Shown: positions 36,055 to 46,332, counted from the stretch's first letter. The stretch: DNA of 64,000 bases from an uncultured Bacteroides sp. (GCA_949296575.1 CASFPE010000019.1:1-64000); one strand, 5' to 3'. Program-made: numbers and translations. Notes: generated by a model from the letters alone, not told the origin.

Positions 36055-37719
36055 ATGGAAAAGGAAACGAGTTTCATAAACCTCATCGAACAGAGCATTA
36101 TAAAGAATTGGGATCTCAATGCATTAACCGATTACAAAGGTGCCACATTGCAATATAAAGATGTTGCACGCAAAATAGAAAAATTACACCTTATATTTGA
36201 AAGTGCAGGCATACAACAAGGCGACAAGATAGCTGTTTGCGGCAGGAACAGTGCCAATTGGGCAGTAGCATTCTTAGCAACCATCACCTACGGTGCAGTC
36301 ATCATCCCTATTTTACATGAATTTAAAGCAGACAATATCCACAATATCGTCAACCATTCTGAAGCCAGAATGCTGTTTGTGGGTGACCAGATTTGGGAAA
36401 ATCTTAACGAAGAAGCTATGCCCCGCTTGGAAGGCATTGTGGGCTTATTGGATTTTTCCGTTTTAATATCCCGATCCGACGCATTATCTTATGTCCGTGA
36501 ACATTTAAATGAAAGCTATGGCCATAAATTCCCACGCAATTTCCGCCCTGAACATGTTGCTTACGTAAAAGACACGCCTAAAGCTCTGTCTATTATCAAT
36601 TATACATCTGGAACTACTGGCTATTCTAAAGGTGTCATGCTGCCTTATAGAAGCATTTTATCAAACGTAAAATACTGCCACGAAAAAATCAATCTGCAAC
36701 CCGGCGACAAAATCGTAGCCATGCTTCCCATGGGGCATGTTTTTGGCATGGTGTATGATTTTCTATACGGTTTCTGTGCAGGAGCGCACATTTGGTTCCT
36801 CACACGGATGCCGTCTCCGAAAATCATCATGCAATCTTTTGCAGAGATACGTCCACGAGTTATATCATGCGTGCCGCTCATCGTGGAAAAAATCATAAAG
36901 AAACATATTCTTCCGCGTGTGGATACTCATATTGGTCGTTTCCTGCTCCATGTACCTATTATTAATGACAGGCTTAAAGCATCTGTAAAAAAGGAGGCCA
37001 TGGAAGCATTTGGTGGCAATTTCTTGGAAATCATTATCGGCGGCGCACCCTTTAATGCAGATGTTGAAGCATTCCTGAAAAAAATAGATTTCCCTTATAC
37101 AATTGCTTACGGTATGACTGAATGCGGTCCTATCATCTGTTCCAGTTATTGGAAAGATCTGCAACTCGGTTCATGCGGGAAAGCAGCATCCAGAATGGAA
37201 GTAAAAATTGATTCACCTGACCCACGAAACATTGCTGGAGAAATTATCTGCAAAGGAGAGAACCTAATGCTCGGATACTATAAGAACAAAACAGCAACAG
37301 CACAAGTCATTGATGCCAATGGATGGCTTCATACAGGTGATCTTGCCATTATGGACAACAATGGAAACATTTATGTCAAAGGAAGAAGCAAAAATGTATT
37401 ACTCAACTCCTCTGGGCAAAATATTTATCCAGAAGAAATTGAAAGCAAGCTCAATAATATGCCATATGTTTCAGAATCGTTAATCGTATTGCAACGCGAC
37501 AAATTGGTTGCATTGATATATCCTGACTTCGACGATGCCTATGCCCATGGACTTACCCTCAACCAAATAGAAGCAGCCATGGAAGAAAATAGGAAGAACC
37601 TGAACACTCAACTTCCAGCCTATTCCCAAATTGCTAAAATAAAAATTTATCCAGAAGAATTCGAAAAGACGGCCAAGAAAAGCATAAAACGTTTCTTGTA
37701 CCAAGAAGCCAAAGGATAA
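36055..37719 (+). CDS. AMP-dependent acyl-CoA synthetase (long-chain fatty-acid CoA ligase type)
   Basis: Activates a fatty acid to acyl-AMP and then acyl-CoA. 554 residues of the ANL superfamily: P-loop-like YTSGTTGYSKGVML at 183, AYGMTECGP near 358, the GWLHTGDLAI motif near 422, and the hinge and lysine-bearing GRSKNVLLNSSGQNIYPEEIE near 442. The C-terminal KTAKKSIKRFLY holds the late catalytic lysine. Cytosolic or membrane-peripheral. It is followed after 4 bases by the helicase-nuclease gene, so both are on one transcript. Confidence 0.9.
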   Translation: MEKETSFINLIEQSIIKNWDLNALTDYKGATLQYKDVARKIEKLHLIFESAGIQQGDKIAVCGRNSANWAVAFLATITYGAVIIPILHEFKADNIHNIVNHSEARMLFVGDQIWENLNEEAMPRLEGIVGLLDFSVLISRSDALSYVREHLNESYGHKFPRNFRPEHVAYVKDTPKALSIINYTSGTTGYSKGVMLPYRSILSNVKYCHEKINLQPGDKIVAMLPMGHVFGMVYDFLYGFCAGAHIWFLTRMPSPKIIMQSFAEIRPRVISCVPLIVEKIIKKHILPRVDTHIGRFLLHVPIINDRLKASVKKEAMEAFGGNFLEIIIGGAPFNADVEAFLKKIDFPYTIAYGMTECGPIICSSYWKDLQLGSCGKAASRMEVKIDSPDPRNIAGEIICKGENLMLGYYKNKTATAQVIDANGWLHTGDLAIMDNNGNIYVKGRSKNVLLNSSGQNIYPEEIESKLNNMPYVSESLIVLQRDKLVALIYPDFDDAYAHGLTLNQIEAAMEENRKNLNTQLPAYSQIAKIKIYPEEFEKTAKKSIKRFLYQEAKG

Positions 37720-37723
37720 ACTT

Positions 37724-40700
37724 ATGAATCTGAATCCAGAATTAGTCATATACAAAGCCTCTGCAGGTTCTGGCAAAACATTCACATTAGCAACTGAATA
37801 CATCAAACTGCTAATTGTGAACCCACGTGCCTACCGCAATATTCTTGCCGTAACATTCACCAACAAAGCAACGGAAGAGATGAAAGAAAGAATCCTTACC
37901 CAGCTTTACGGGATTTCTATTAATGACACTAATTCTGCACCTTATATTCAAAATATCACGAAAAGCCTGCATCTGACCCAAAGTGACATCATGGCCGCAG
38001 CAGGAAAAGCATTGAACTACATTTTGCATGACTACAGTTATTTTCGGATAGAAACCATTGATTCTTTTTTTCAATCTGTCATGCGTAATTTAGCACGTGA
38101 ACTTAGGTTGGGAACCAACATGAACCTCGAAATAGACAATGTCAGCGTGTTGAATGATGCCGTGGATGGCATGATTGAAAAACTGACACGCAATTCCCCT
38201 GTCCTTGTTTGGCTGTTAGAATATATTAATGAGAAAATAGAAAATGACCACCGATGGAATATATCGGATGAAATAAAGCAATTCGGACTGAACATTTTTA
38301 ATGAAGAATACCTTGAAAAAGGAAGCCGGCTTCGTACCAAGTTGAAACAGGAAGTCTATCTGCGGAATTACCGCGCCAAATTAAAAAGCATACGTGAAGA
38401 CATCCTAAAGCAAATGAAAGAACTTGCCGAACAGTTCCAACAAACCATGGAAAAAAACGGCATCAACTCATCTGATATAAAATACGGAAAAACCATAATT
38501 GGATATTTTCTAAAGATAAGCAACGGAATCATTAATGAAAAAGTCCGGAATGTTACAATAGAAAAGTTTCTAAGCGATGCAGAAGAATGGCTACCTAAAA
38601 CATCCAAAAGCAAAGACACATTTCGTCCTGTTGTGAAAAACAAATTATTGCCTTTGCTACAAGAATGTGAAAAGATTCGTCATTCTAATAATATCCTGCT
38701 TAACTCGTGCGACCTATCTTTGCATTATCTGAACAATCTGCAACTATTAGCAAGTATCGACGAAGAAGTAAAAACACAAAATAGAGACAACAACCGTTTC
38801 CTCCTTTCAGACACCAACGCTCTGCTTCATGACTTGGTGCAAGACGACGACCCTTCTTTTGTGTTCGAAAAAGTCGGAATCAACATCCAACATGTGATGA
38901 TAGATGAATTCCAGGACACATCAAGAATGCAATGGAATAACTTTAAACTGCTTTTGCTCGAAGGACTCTCGCAAGGTAGCAACAGTTTAATTGTAGGTGA
39001 CGTGAAACAGTCTATCTACCGTTGGAGAAACGGGGATTGGAGGATTCTGAACGGATTAAAAGATTCAATTGGGGCATTTCCTATTAAAATTAAGACTTTA
39101 ACCACCAATTATCGAAGCGAAAACAATGTCATCTGTTTCAATAACCGGCTATTTAAAGAGGCCTGCCGTTTCTTGAACGAAACTTACAAAGAAAAAGAAA
39201 ACAAAGATTGCGAGGAACTTCTTTCCGCTTATGCTGATGTCTGTCAACTTTCCACGCAGAAAGAGGACAAAGGATATGTAAGAATGGAATTTCTCGACAG
39301 CGATAAGGATAAAACCTATGAAGAACGCATGCTCAACAGCATCGGCATTGAAATACAACGTTTAGTTGAATCAGGGGTATATCCTTCAGACATTGCCATT
39401 CTTGTAAGAAAGAATAAAGTCATCCCACTAATTGCTGACTATTTCAAGCAGAACATGCCCTATCGTGTCGTTTCAGACAATGCATTTCGGATGGATGCGT
39501 CGCTTGCGCTTTGCATGGTAATTAACGCGTTACGCTATTTATCAGACCCTACTAATAGAATTGCAGCCACACAACTTGCCATGGCGTACCAAAACGACGT
39601 GTTGCACCATGCCTTGTCAATCGGGAACTTGCCTGCGTATCATCTTGAAAAATATTTGCCAGAAGAATTTATAAGCCAACTGGGGAATCTCCGAATCATG
39701 CCTCTATATGAATTGGTTGAATCACTTTTTAGTTTGTTCAATATAGAACAGATAGAAAATCAAGAGGCCTACTTGTTTGCTTTCAACGACGCAGTATTGG
39801 AATATCTGCAAAACAATCCATCCGATATCAGCCTGTTCCTTGTTTATTGGGATGAAAAACTAAGAGAACAAACAATTCCTTCTGAAGAAATAGAAGGAAT
39901 ACGTATCATGTCCATCCATGACTCAAAAGGGCTGGAGTTTCACACCGTTATTGTGCCATTTTGCGATTGGAAATTAGAAAATGAGAACACCCAACTTATA
40001 TGGTGTACACCAAGCACATCTCCATTCAATGAATTAGACCTTATTCCTATCAATTATTCTTCAAAAATGGACGAATCCGTCTATAAAAGCAACTATCAAG
40101 AAGAAAAAACACAGCTTTGGGTTGACAACCTGAACATTCTGTATGTAGCTTTTACTCGTGCTGAAAAGAATCTCCTCGTTTTCGGCAAATCTAACCGGAA
40201 AAATACGGTTTCTGACCTTTTGATACAATCTATCCATTCCATCCAAACCCAAGACGGAAAAGAATGGGATGAAGAAATGGTTTTTGAGTATGGCAATCGA
40301 GTTCCATCATCTCACTCTGTCGAGAAACGAAACTACAACAAACTCACCATACCGCCTGCCAAGAAAAAAGTACATATGGAAACATTCAACCATAATATTG
40401 AATTCAAGCAGTCCAACCGTTCGGCACAATTCATCAGAGGAAAAGAAGATGTTTCCGAGAAATATGTCAGCCAAGGACAATTGCTCCATACTTTCTTTTC
40501 CAATATTCAAACCCAAAACGACATTAATGCTTCTGCAGCCAAACTACTGTTTGAAGGTGTCATCAGTTCGCAAGATGAAAAGAAAAGATTGCAGGAATTT
40601 GCTATCAAAGTCCTTTCTTTACCTATTGTTTCCCAATGGTATTCTGGCGAATATGACCTTCTTACAGAGCGCGACATCATCTTCCGAAAAGGCGAACGAA

Positions 40701-40900
40701 CAACCGTCCGACGCCCGGATCGTGTCATGGTGAAAGGCAGCAGAGCCATTATCGTCGATTTGAAATTTGGAAAGAAGAAACCTGAATATGCCATGCAAGT
40801 ACAGGAATACATGAAATTGCTTTCACAAATGAACAAATACAAAGAAATAAAAGGATACCTATGGTATGTTTACGAAAATGAAATTGAAGAAGTCCTATAA
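37724..40900 (+). CDS. UvrD/RecB-type helicase with C-terminal nuclease domain (AddA/RecB-like)
   Basis: Predicted ATP-dependent double-strand-break resection enzyme. 1058 residues: Walker A ASAGSGKT at 12-19, early VTFTNKATEEMKERI (motif Ia), Walker B/DEFQDT near 393-398 (MIDEFQDTSRMQW), VGDVKQSIYRWRNGD (motif III) near 425, the MSIHDSKGLEF motif near 728 and LYVAFTRAEKNLLVFG near 805 (motif VI). The last 80 residues form a PD-(D/E)XK nuclease fold with RRPDRVMV, AIIVDLKFGKKK and QVQEYMKLL. It matches RecB/AddA architecture. In many Bacteroidetes an AddB-like nuclease partner lies beside it; none is seen here. Confidence 0.9.
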   Translation: MNLNPELVIYKASAGSGKTFTLATEYIKLLIVNPRAYRNILAVTFTNKATEEMKERILTQLYGISINDTNSAPYIQNITKSLHLTQSDIMAAAGKALNYILHDYSYFRIETIDSFFQSVMRNLARELRLGTNMNLEIDNVSVLNDAVDGMIEKLTRNSPVLVWLLEYINEKIENDHRWNISDEIKQFGLNIFNEEYLEKGSRLRTKLKQEVYLRNYRAKLKSIREDILKQMKELAEQFQQTMEKNGINSSDIKYGKTIIGYFLKISNGIINEKVRNVTIEKFLSDAEEWLPKTSKSKDTFRPVVKNKLLPLLQECEKIRHSNNILLNSCDLSLHYLNNLQLLASIDEEVKTQNRDNNRFLLSDTNALLHDLVQDDDPSFVFEKVGINIQHVMIDEFQDTSRMQWNNFKLLLLEGLSQGSNSLIVGDVKQSIYRWRNGDWRILNGLKDSIGAFPIKIKTLTTNYRSENNVICFNNRLFKEACRFLNETYKEKENKDCEELLSAYADVCQLSTQKEDKGYVRMEFLDSDKDKTYEERMLNSIGIEIQRLVESGVYPSDIAILVRKNKVIPLIADYFKQNMPYRVVSDNAFRMDASLALCMVINALRYLSDPTNRIAATQLAMAYQNDVLHHALSIGNLPAYHLEKYLPEEFISQLGNLRIMPLYELVESLFSLFNIEQIENQEAYLFAFNDAVLEYLQNNPSDISLFLVYWDEKLREQTIPSEEIEGIRIMSIHDSKGLEFHTVIVPFCDWKLENENTQLIWCTPSTSPFNELDLIPINYSSKMDESVYKSNYQEEKTQLWVDNLNILYVAFTRAEKNLLVFGKSNRKNTVSDLLIQSIHSIQTQDGKEWDEEMVFEYGNRVPSSHSVEKRNYNKLTIPPAKKKVHMETFNHNIEFKQSNRSAQFIRGKEDVSEKYVSQGQLLHTFFSNIQTQNDINASAAKLLFEGVISSQDEKKRLQEFAIKVLSLPIVSQWYSGEYDLLTERDIIFRKGERTTVRRPDRVMVKGSRAIIVDLKFGKKKPEYAMQVQEYMKLLSQMNKYKEIKGYLWYVYENEIEEVL

Positions 40901-40944
40901 CGAAACATTCCTTCTCCTTGCAAATATAAAAATCAGCTTTTCCT

Positions 40945-40974
40945 TTTGATTTATCATTTTAAATTGTACCTTTG
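40945..40974 (+). promoter_or_regulatory. Promoter of tRNA-Arg
   Basis: TTTG at 40945-40948, an 18-base spacer and TACCTTTG at 40967-40974, 17 bases ahead of the mature tRNA end. Both boxes match the Bacteroides consensus. Confidence 0.7.
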
Positions 40975-40990
40975 CGCCAAAATTGAGGTT

Positions 40991-41064
<74 letters not shown>

Positions 41065-41080
41065 CAAAAATGCTAAACAG

Positions 41081-41126
41081 TAATCCCCAAATGCATTAAA
41101 CAGGCATCTGGGGATTATCTTTTTTG
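41081..41126 (+). terminator. Intrinsic terminator after tRNA-Arg
   Basis: Stem TAATCCCCAxATGC (41081-41094) with GCATxTGGGGATTA (41104-41117), one mismatch, followed by TCTTTTTTG. Confidence 0.85.
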
Positions 41127-41255
41127 TTTACGAAATAATGTTTGGGCAACTAACGGGCATTAGCTGATTTGACTGTTGCCCCATGCAAATACATCATTTT
41201 CCATGCTTTTTTAAGAAAGAATAGGCGCAAGCACTCACTTTTTAAGCCATATTTT

Positions 41256-41285
41256 TTTGTTTCGTGCCAATATTTAATACATTTG
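41256..41285 (+). promoter_or_regulatory. Promoter of the repeat-protein gene
   Basis: TTTG at 41256-41259, 18-base spacer, TACATTTG at 41278-41285; 32 bases before the ATG at 41318. Confidence 0.6.
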
Positions 41286-41317
41286 GGCGCGTACTAACAA
41301 TTTTAAATTTTCATGCT

Positions 41318-43939
41318 ATGAAGAAAATTTTACTTATGTTGTTCTGTGTCTTGTTATCTATAAGCACAGGATGGTCGTCTGAACAGCTTCAGACAAAGAG
41401 GAAGCTTGCCTGCCAAGCGAACCCAAAAACATCGTTGCAAATCTCCAAGCAACGCCCTGTAAAGCAAAAGCAAAGTTTGAAATGGCAGAAAGCCATGCCC
41501 GGCGCAAAAGCCGCTGCGCCCGTCAAAGCAAAGAAAGCACCGTCACGCGCGAATGAAACGACCGAAGTTTCCCTGCCTACTTTTGATTATGCAGAAGCTG
41601 CTGCCACCGTGATGCAGGAAAATGCAGACTTCATTGTCACCACTACATTATATAATGAAAGCGGAACAGATTTTGAAGATGAAATATGCGCGGTGCTGCT
41701 TACAGGTGATTCCTTTTGGGGGTTCGATATTGTTTATGAGACCGAGTATGTGCCGGTCAGCGTAGCAAAGGAAAGCATTCAAAAAGTATCCATCCCCGGG
41801 TACATCGACAGCAAGGAAATTCCAGCCGGAGTTTATTACTTGGGCATCGGCACTGCAACAGATTACCTCTATTTGCACGATGACCCGGAAGTCAACATCT
41901 TCGCTATCCAAGTGTTGCCCGACCCAGCCACCAACTTCATCTTAAGCATGACTGCTGAGACAACGATGCCGGAGACTTTGAACCAAAACGAGGACGGCAC
42001 ATTGCCTGTCACCATCACCAACACGGGAGGCATCGACTTCAACGGATCCATTTCCATGACACTGGCCGACGAATACGACAACATGATTTACTACACTGAC
42101 TTTGTCCAAGCAAGCATCGCGGCCAACGCCACCCAAGAAGTGCAGATTCCTTACCACCTCCCCAGCATCGTCGTGGAGGCAGGAACTTATACCTTAAACA
42201 TCGTCTGGGTGGATGAAGCAGAAGGGTGGATGTACAACATCCCGCTGGCAAACGGCAGCTACGATGTAGAAATAGAAGTGCTGGAAAATGAAGGCCCGGT
42301 ATTGGCTGCAGATGAAGCAAAAACGGTTTACCCGGAAGCTGTCATGCAAGGAGCAGAGTTCACCATGCCGGCTACTATTGCCAATACGGGCGCAGACTTC
42401 AACGGGGAGATAGGTCTCGTGATGTACGACCCCTATTACGGAAACGCAGTTTGGGCCAATGAATTTCAAGAGGCCAGCATCGCACGCGGCGACTCGAAGG
42501 AATTGAGCTTCTCAGGCACCGTAAGCACGGACATCCCCGTAGGACAATACTTCCTAAGCATCGCCTACGTGGCAGGCGGCTACTATATCCCGGTTGGCGA
42601 AGGAAGCATCGTGAATGTGGAAGTCAACCCGGAAACCACTCCCGTGCTTTCATGGACAGCCATCAATGTGCCTTCCGCCATCATGCAGAGCGCAGACTTT
42701 ACCGTGGCAGGCACCATTGCCAATGCGGGAGCCAACTTCAACGGGCAAGTGGAGGCTATCCTTGTGGAGGAAAGCATATTCGGAAGCATCATCGTGTATG
42801 AATCCGGGCCGCAGGAAGTGAACGTGCCGCGCGACGGCAGTTTCAACTTCACCGCAACTGGCAACGTAGGCGCGTTAACGGACGGTTGCTACACCCTGTA
42901 CATTGGTTACCTTGAAGGTGACAACTTCTACCCCATTAGTGAAGCCTATGACGTGGAAATCACCTTAAACCCTGAAACCTCACCGATACTCTCCGTCGTG
43001 GAAGAAGAAAGCACTTTGCCGGCATCCATTACGCAAGGCGCAGAGTTCACCACAAAAGTAATGGTGAAGAACGAAGGCATGGAGTTCAGCGGGGAAATCT
43101 ACATCCAGATAGCGGATGGCAACAGCATCGCGTTCATGTCTGCCCCGCAGGCCGTCACCATTGCCAACGGGGAAAGCAAACTATTGACGTTCACAGAGAC
43201 CGTCACAGGCATCGAACCGGACGACAGCTATTACTTCGACGTAGTAGCCGAGAATGAAAGCGGCTATTTCCGCTACATCTACACCGTCAACAACATGGAA
43301 GTGGGCGCAGACCCTACAGCACCCGCATTGAGCATCGTGGAAACCGACGAACTGGATTCCAACACCTACATCACTTTCTACCAAGGAAGCGAAAACCCGC
43401 TCAGCGCCACCATCCAGAACAAAGGCGGCGGCAACTATGAAGGCACGTTGGCCTTAGCCATATTGGATGACTGGGGACGAGAAACTCTGCTTTACGGCCA
43501 AGCTGTAGATGCCAACATCCCGGCAGGCGAATCAAGAACCTACGATTTCACCATCCGCGTGGATGAATTGGAAACAGGGTTCTACAAATTATCCATCTGT
43601 GATGCTGAAGGTGAATGCCTCCGCATCGGGGATACCGCATGGGATACTTTCATGCTTGAGATACAAGATGAGAGCGCCAACCCCAATTCCATCTCCGACG
43701 CTGACACCGCCGCATTCACCGTCGGCCCCAACCCGGCTTCGGACTATGTGGACGTGGCTTGCGGCGAAGGCATCCAAAGCGTGCGCCTCTACACGCTGTC
43801 CGGCAGCCTGCTGATGCAGCAAGAAGCAAGCGGCACGGCTTGCCGCCTCGACGTGTCCGCGTTGCCGCAAGGCACTTACCTGCTGAACATCGTAGCCGCC
43901 GACGGGACAGCAAAAACAGAACGCTTCGTCAAGAGATGA
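41318..43939 (+). CDS. Secreted protein with six CARDB-like repeats and sorting-type C-terminal domain
   Basis: 873 residues. An N-terminal signal peptide (about 1-20) is followed by a basic Lys/Ala-rich stretch (about 20-85). Six repeats of about 105-115 residues follow, each carrying a variant of the pattern ATIANTGADFNGEI and ending with a YFLSIAY-like strand, as in CARDB/Ig-like beta-sandwich modules. The last 75 residues (AFTVGPNPASDYVDVAC to TYLLNIVAADG and a basic FVKR end) look like a type-A sorting domain of the type IX secretion system. No T9SS gene is present here. Function unknown; probably an extracellular or cell-surface structural protein. Confidence 0.8.
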   Translation: MKKILLMLFCVLLSISTGWSSEQLQTKRKLACQANPKTSLQISKQRPVKQKQSLKWQKAMPGAKAAAPVKAKKAPSRANETTEVSLPTFDYAEAAATVMQENADFIVTTTLYNESGTDFEDEICAVLLTGDSFWGFDIVYETEYVPVSVAKESIQKVSIPGYIDSKEIPAGVYYLGIGTATDYLYLHDDPEVNIFAIQVLPDPATNFILSMTAETTMPETLNQNEDGTLPVTITNTGGIDFNGSISMTLADEYDNMIYYTDFVQASIAANATQEVQIPYHLPSIVVEAGTYTLNIVWVDEAEGWMYNIPLANGSYDVEIEVLENEGPVLAADEAKTVYPEAVMQGAEFTMPATIANTGADFNGEIGLVMYDPYYGNAVWANEFQEASIARGDSKELSFSGTVSTDIPVGQYFLSIAYVAGGYYIPVGEGSIVNVEVNPETTPVLSWTAINVPSAIMQSADFTVAGTIANAGANFNGQVEAILVEESIFGSIIVYESGPQEVNVPRDGSFNFTATGNVGALTDGCYTLYIGYLEGDNFYPISEAYDVEITLNPETSPILSVVEEESTLPASITQGAEFTTKVMVKNEGMEFSGEIYIQIADGNSIAFMSAPQAVTIANGESKLLTFTETVTGIEPDDSYYFDVVAENESGYFRYIYTVNNMEVGADPTAPALSIVETDELDSNTYITFYQGSENPLSATIQNKGGGNYEGTLALAILDDWGRETLLYGQAVDANIPAGESRTYDFTIRVDELETGFYKLSICDAEGECLRIGDTAWDTFMLEIQDESANPNSISDADTAAFTVGPNPASDYVDVACGEGIQSVRLYTLSGSLLMQQEASGTACRLDVSALPQGTYLLNIVAADGTAKTERFVKR

Positions 43940-43970
43940 CTCAATACTTATACATAAGCACATAAGCCGA

Positions 43971-44004
43971 AGGAGGCGCGCCAAAAGGTGCGCCTCCTTT
44001 TTTT
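43971..44004 (+). terminator. Intrinsic terminator of the repeat-protein gene
   Basis: AGGAGGCGC (43971-43979) pairs with GCGCCTCCT (43990-43998), followed by a run of eight T including the stem's last base. Confidence 0.88.
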
Positions 44005-44235
44005 GCCTGCCCGTATGGGAACTTTCATCTGGCCGCACGAAAACTTCCGCACAGCCGTGCAAAAACTTGCAGTCACCCGTGCATGTTCTTCTGCTGTCGT
44101 CGACATCTGCACAAACGGCGATGTCATCTGCATAAATGTCGTCGTCAACTATACAAACGTCGACGACGGCAGAACTTTTCATCGGGGAAAACCCAACTTT
44201 TCTCCCGCATGCATCCAACTTTCCATACGGGCAAC
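43995..44235 (-). repeat. About 190-bp intergenic hairpin repeat, copy 2
   Basis: Its reverse complement aligns with 27260-27455 along most of its length: GGTTTTCCCCG, AGTTCTGCCGTCGTCGACG, TTTGTATA, GCAGATG and CAGCAGAAGAA in the same order, then tandem units beginning GAAAGTT or GCAAGTT. The region is non-coding in both places. Confidence 0.68.
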
Positions 44236-44292
44236 CTTAACAATATGCCACAAAAAAACAGCAAAACCATAGGAAATCTGGCAGAATCTGCT

Positions 44293-44300
44293 TACATTTG
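44293..44300 (+). promoter_or_regulatory. -7 box (TACATTTG) of the hut operon
   Basis: Exact TAnnTTTG match 27 bases before the hutU ATG. No convincing -33 box. Confidence 0.55.
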
Positions 44301-44326
44301 CCAAGCAACCTTAAAAAAGAACGGAT

Positions 44327-46324
44327 ATGGAAAATTTCACCTTGCCCGGCCAACTGCCCGCATACCCCCGCTTCGCAGAAGGAATACGCCGGGCGCCCGA
44401 CCGAGGCTACAAGCTCACCCCCGCCCAGACCCGCACCGCGCTAAAGAACGCCCTGCGCTACATCCCGCCCGAGCTGCACCCGCAGATGGCACCCGAACTG
44501 CTGGAAGAACTCCGCACACGCGGCAAAATTTACGGCTACCGCTTCCGCCCCGAAGGCGATCTCAAGGCGAAGCCCATTGACGAATACAAAGGGAAATGCG
44601 TGGAAGGGAAAGCCTTCCAAGTGATGATTGACAACAACCTGTCGTTCGACATCGCCCTCTACCCCTACGAGTTAGTCACCTACGGCGAAACGGGCCAAGT
44701 GTGCCAGAACTGGATGCAATACCGCCTCATCAAGATGTACTTGGAGGAACTCACCGAGGAGCAGACGCTCGTGGTGGAAAGCGGCCATCCCTTGGGGCTG
44801 TTCCGCTCGCGGCCCGACGCGCCCCGCGTCATCATCACCAATTCCATGATGGTGGGCATGTTCGACAACCAGGCCGACTGGGAAACCGCCGCCCAGATGG
44901 GCGTGGCCAACTACGGGCAGATGACCGCAGGGGGATGGATGTACATCGGCCCGCAAGGCATCGTGCATGGCACGTTCAACACCCTGCTCAACGCCGGGCG
45001 CATGAAGCTCGGCATCCCGCAGGACGGCGACCTGCGCGGCCACCTCTTTGTGTCGTCCGGCTTGGGAGGCATGAGCGGCGCACAGCCCAAAGCGGCAGAG
45101 ATAGCCGGGGCGGCCGCCATCATTGCCGAAGTGGACATGTCGCGCATCGAGACACGCCATCGCCAAGGATGGGTGCATCACATCACTGCCAGCATCCCCG
45201 AAGCCTTCCGCACCGCCCGCCAAGCCATGCAGCGCAAAGAACCCTGCTCCATCGCCTACCACGGCAACATCGTAGATTTGCTGGAATACGCCGTGGCCAA
45301 CAATGAACACATCGAATTACTCTCCGACCAGACCTCATGCCATGCCGTCTACGAAGGCGGCTATTGTCCCGCAGGAGTGACATTTGAGGAACGCACGCGG
45401 ATGCTGAAGGAAGACCGCGAACAGTTCCGCCAGCGGGTGGACGAAAGCCTGCGCCGCCACTTCCGCGTGGTGCGCGAATTAGTGGACCGGGGAACGTACT
45501 TCTTCGACTACGGCAACTCCTTCATGAAAGCCATCTATGATGCCGGGTGCAAGGAAATATCCCGCAACGGCGTAGACGAGAAAGACGGCTTCATCTTCCC
45601 CTCCTACGTGGAGGACATCATGGGTCCGCAACTGTTCGACTACGGCTACGGTCCCTTCCGCTGGGTGTGCCTCAGCGGCAAGCACGAGGACCTCATCAAG
45701 ACCGACCATGCCGCCATGGCATGCATCCCCAAGAGCCGCCGGGGGCAAGACTTGGACAACTACAACTGGATACGCGACGCGGAAAAGAACCAACTCGTGG
45801 TCGGCACGCAAGCCCGCATCCTCTACCAAGACGCACTGGGGCGGATGAACATCGCCTTGAAGTTCAACGAAATGGTGCGCAACGGCGAAGTAGGCCCCAT
45901 CATGCTGGGGCGCGACCACCACGACGTGAGCGGCACCGACTCTCCCTTCCGCGAGACAGCCAACATCAAGGACGGCAGCAACGTCATGGCCGACATGGCC
46001 GTGCAATGCTTTGCCGGCAACTGCGCACGCGGCATGAGCCTCGTCGCCCTCCACAACGGCGGGGGCGTGGGCATCGGCAAAGCCATCAACGGCGGCTTCG
46101 GCATGGTGTGCGACGGCAGCGAGCGCGTGGACCGCATCCTGCGCTCTGCCATGCTGTGGGACGTGATGGGCGGCGTGGCGCGCCGCTCCTGGGCAAGGAA
46201 CGAACACGCCATGGAGACCGCCGCGCAGTTCAACGGCACGCATGCCGACGGCTACCACATCACCATGCCCTACCTGGCCGACGACCGGCTGATAGAGGAA
46301 ACTGTTGACAAGATGACAAGGTGA
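44327..46324 (+). CDS. hutU: Urocanate hydratase
   Basis: Second step of histidine degradation: urocanate plus water gives imidazolone propionate, with tightly bound NAD+. 665 residues, longer than the roughly 555 of enterobacterial HutU, as usual for Bacteroidetes. Seen: VESGHPLGLFRSRPDAPRV near 145, the NYGQMTAGGWMYIGPQG block near 200, FVSSGLGGMSGAQPKAA near 240 (nucleotide-binding glycine-rich loop), ARILYQDALGRM near 498 and HNGGGVGIGKAINGG near 576. First gene of a five-gene hut operon; all genes are on one strand with small gaps. Confidence 0.96.
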   Translation: MENFTLPGQLPAYPRFAEGIRRAPDRGYKLTPAQTRTALKNALRYIPPELHPQMAPELLEELRTRGKIYGYRFRPEGDLKAKPIDEYKGKCVEGKAFQVMIDNNLSFDIALYPYELVTYGETGQVCQNWMQYRLIKMYLEELTEEQTLVVESGHPLGLFRSRPDAPRVIITNSMMVGMFDNQADWETAAQMGVANYGQMTAGGWMYIGPQGIVHGTFNTLLNAGRMKLGIPQDGDLRGHLFVSSGLGGMSGAQPKAAEIAGAAAIIAEVDMSRIETRHRQGWVHHITASIPEAFRTARQAMQRKEPCSIAYHGNIVDLLEYAVANNEHIELLSDQTSCHAVYEGGYCPAGVTFEERTRMLKEDREQFRQRVDESLRRHFRVVRELVDRGTYFFDYGNSFMKAIYDAGCKEISRNGVDEKDGFIFPSYVEDIMGPQLFDYGYGPFRWVCLSGKHEDLIKTDHAAMACIPKSRRGQDLDNYNWIRDAEKNQLVVGTQARILYQDALGRMNIALKFNEMVRNGEVGPIMLGRDHHDVSGTDSPFRETANIKDGSNVMADMAVQCFAGNCARGMSLVALHNGGGVGIGKAINGGFGMVCDGSERVDRILRSAMLWDVMGGVARRSWARNEHAMETAAQFNGTHADGYHITMPYLADDRLIEETVDKMTR

Positions 46325-46332
46325 CGAGGCTT

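Larger units (their letters stand above)
43940..44326. other. Spacer with terminator and hairpin repeat
   Basis: 387 bases holding the terminator of the upstream gene, one copy of the 190-bp repeat (43995-44235) and the hut promoter box at 44293-44300. No protein gene is recognised. Confidence 0.75.

Noticed and set aside
45479..46258. Long antisense frames within hutU
   Set aside because: hutU is unambiguous; the antisense frames are Val/Ala/His-rich and arise from GC-rich third positions.
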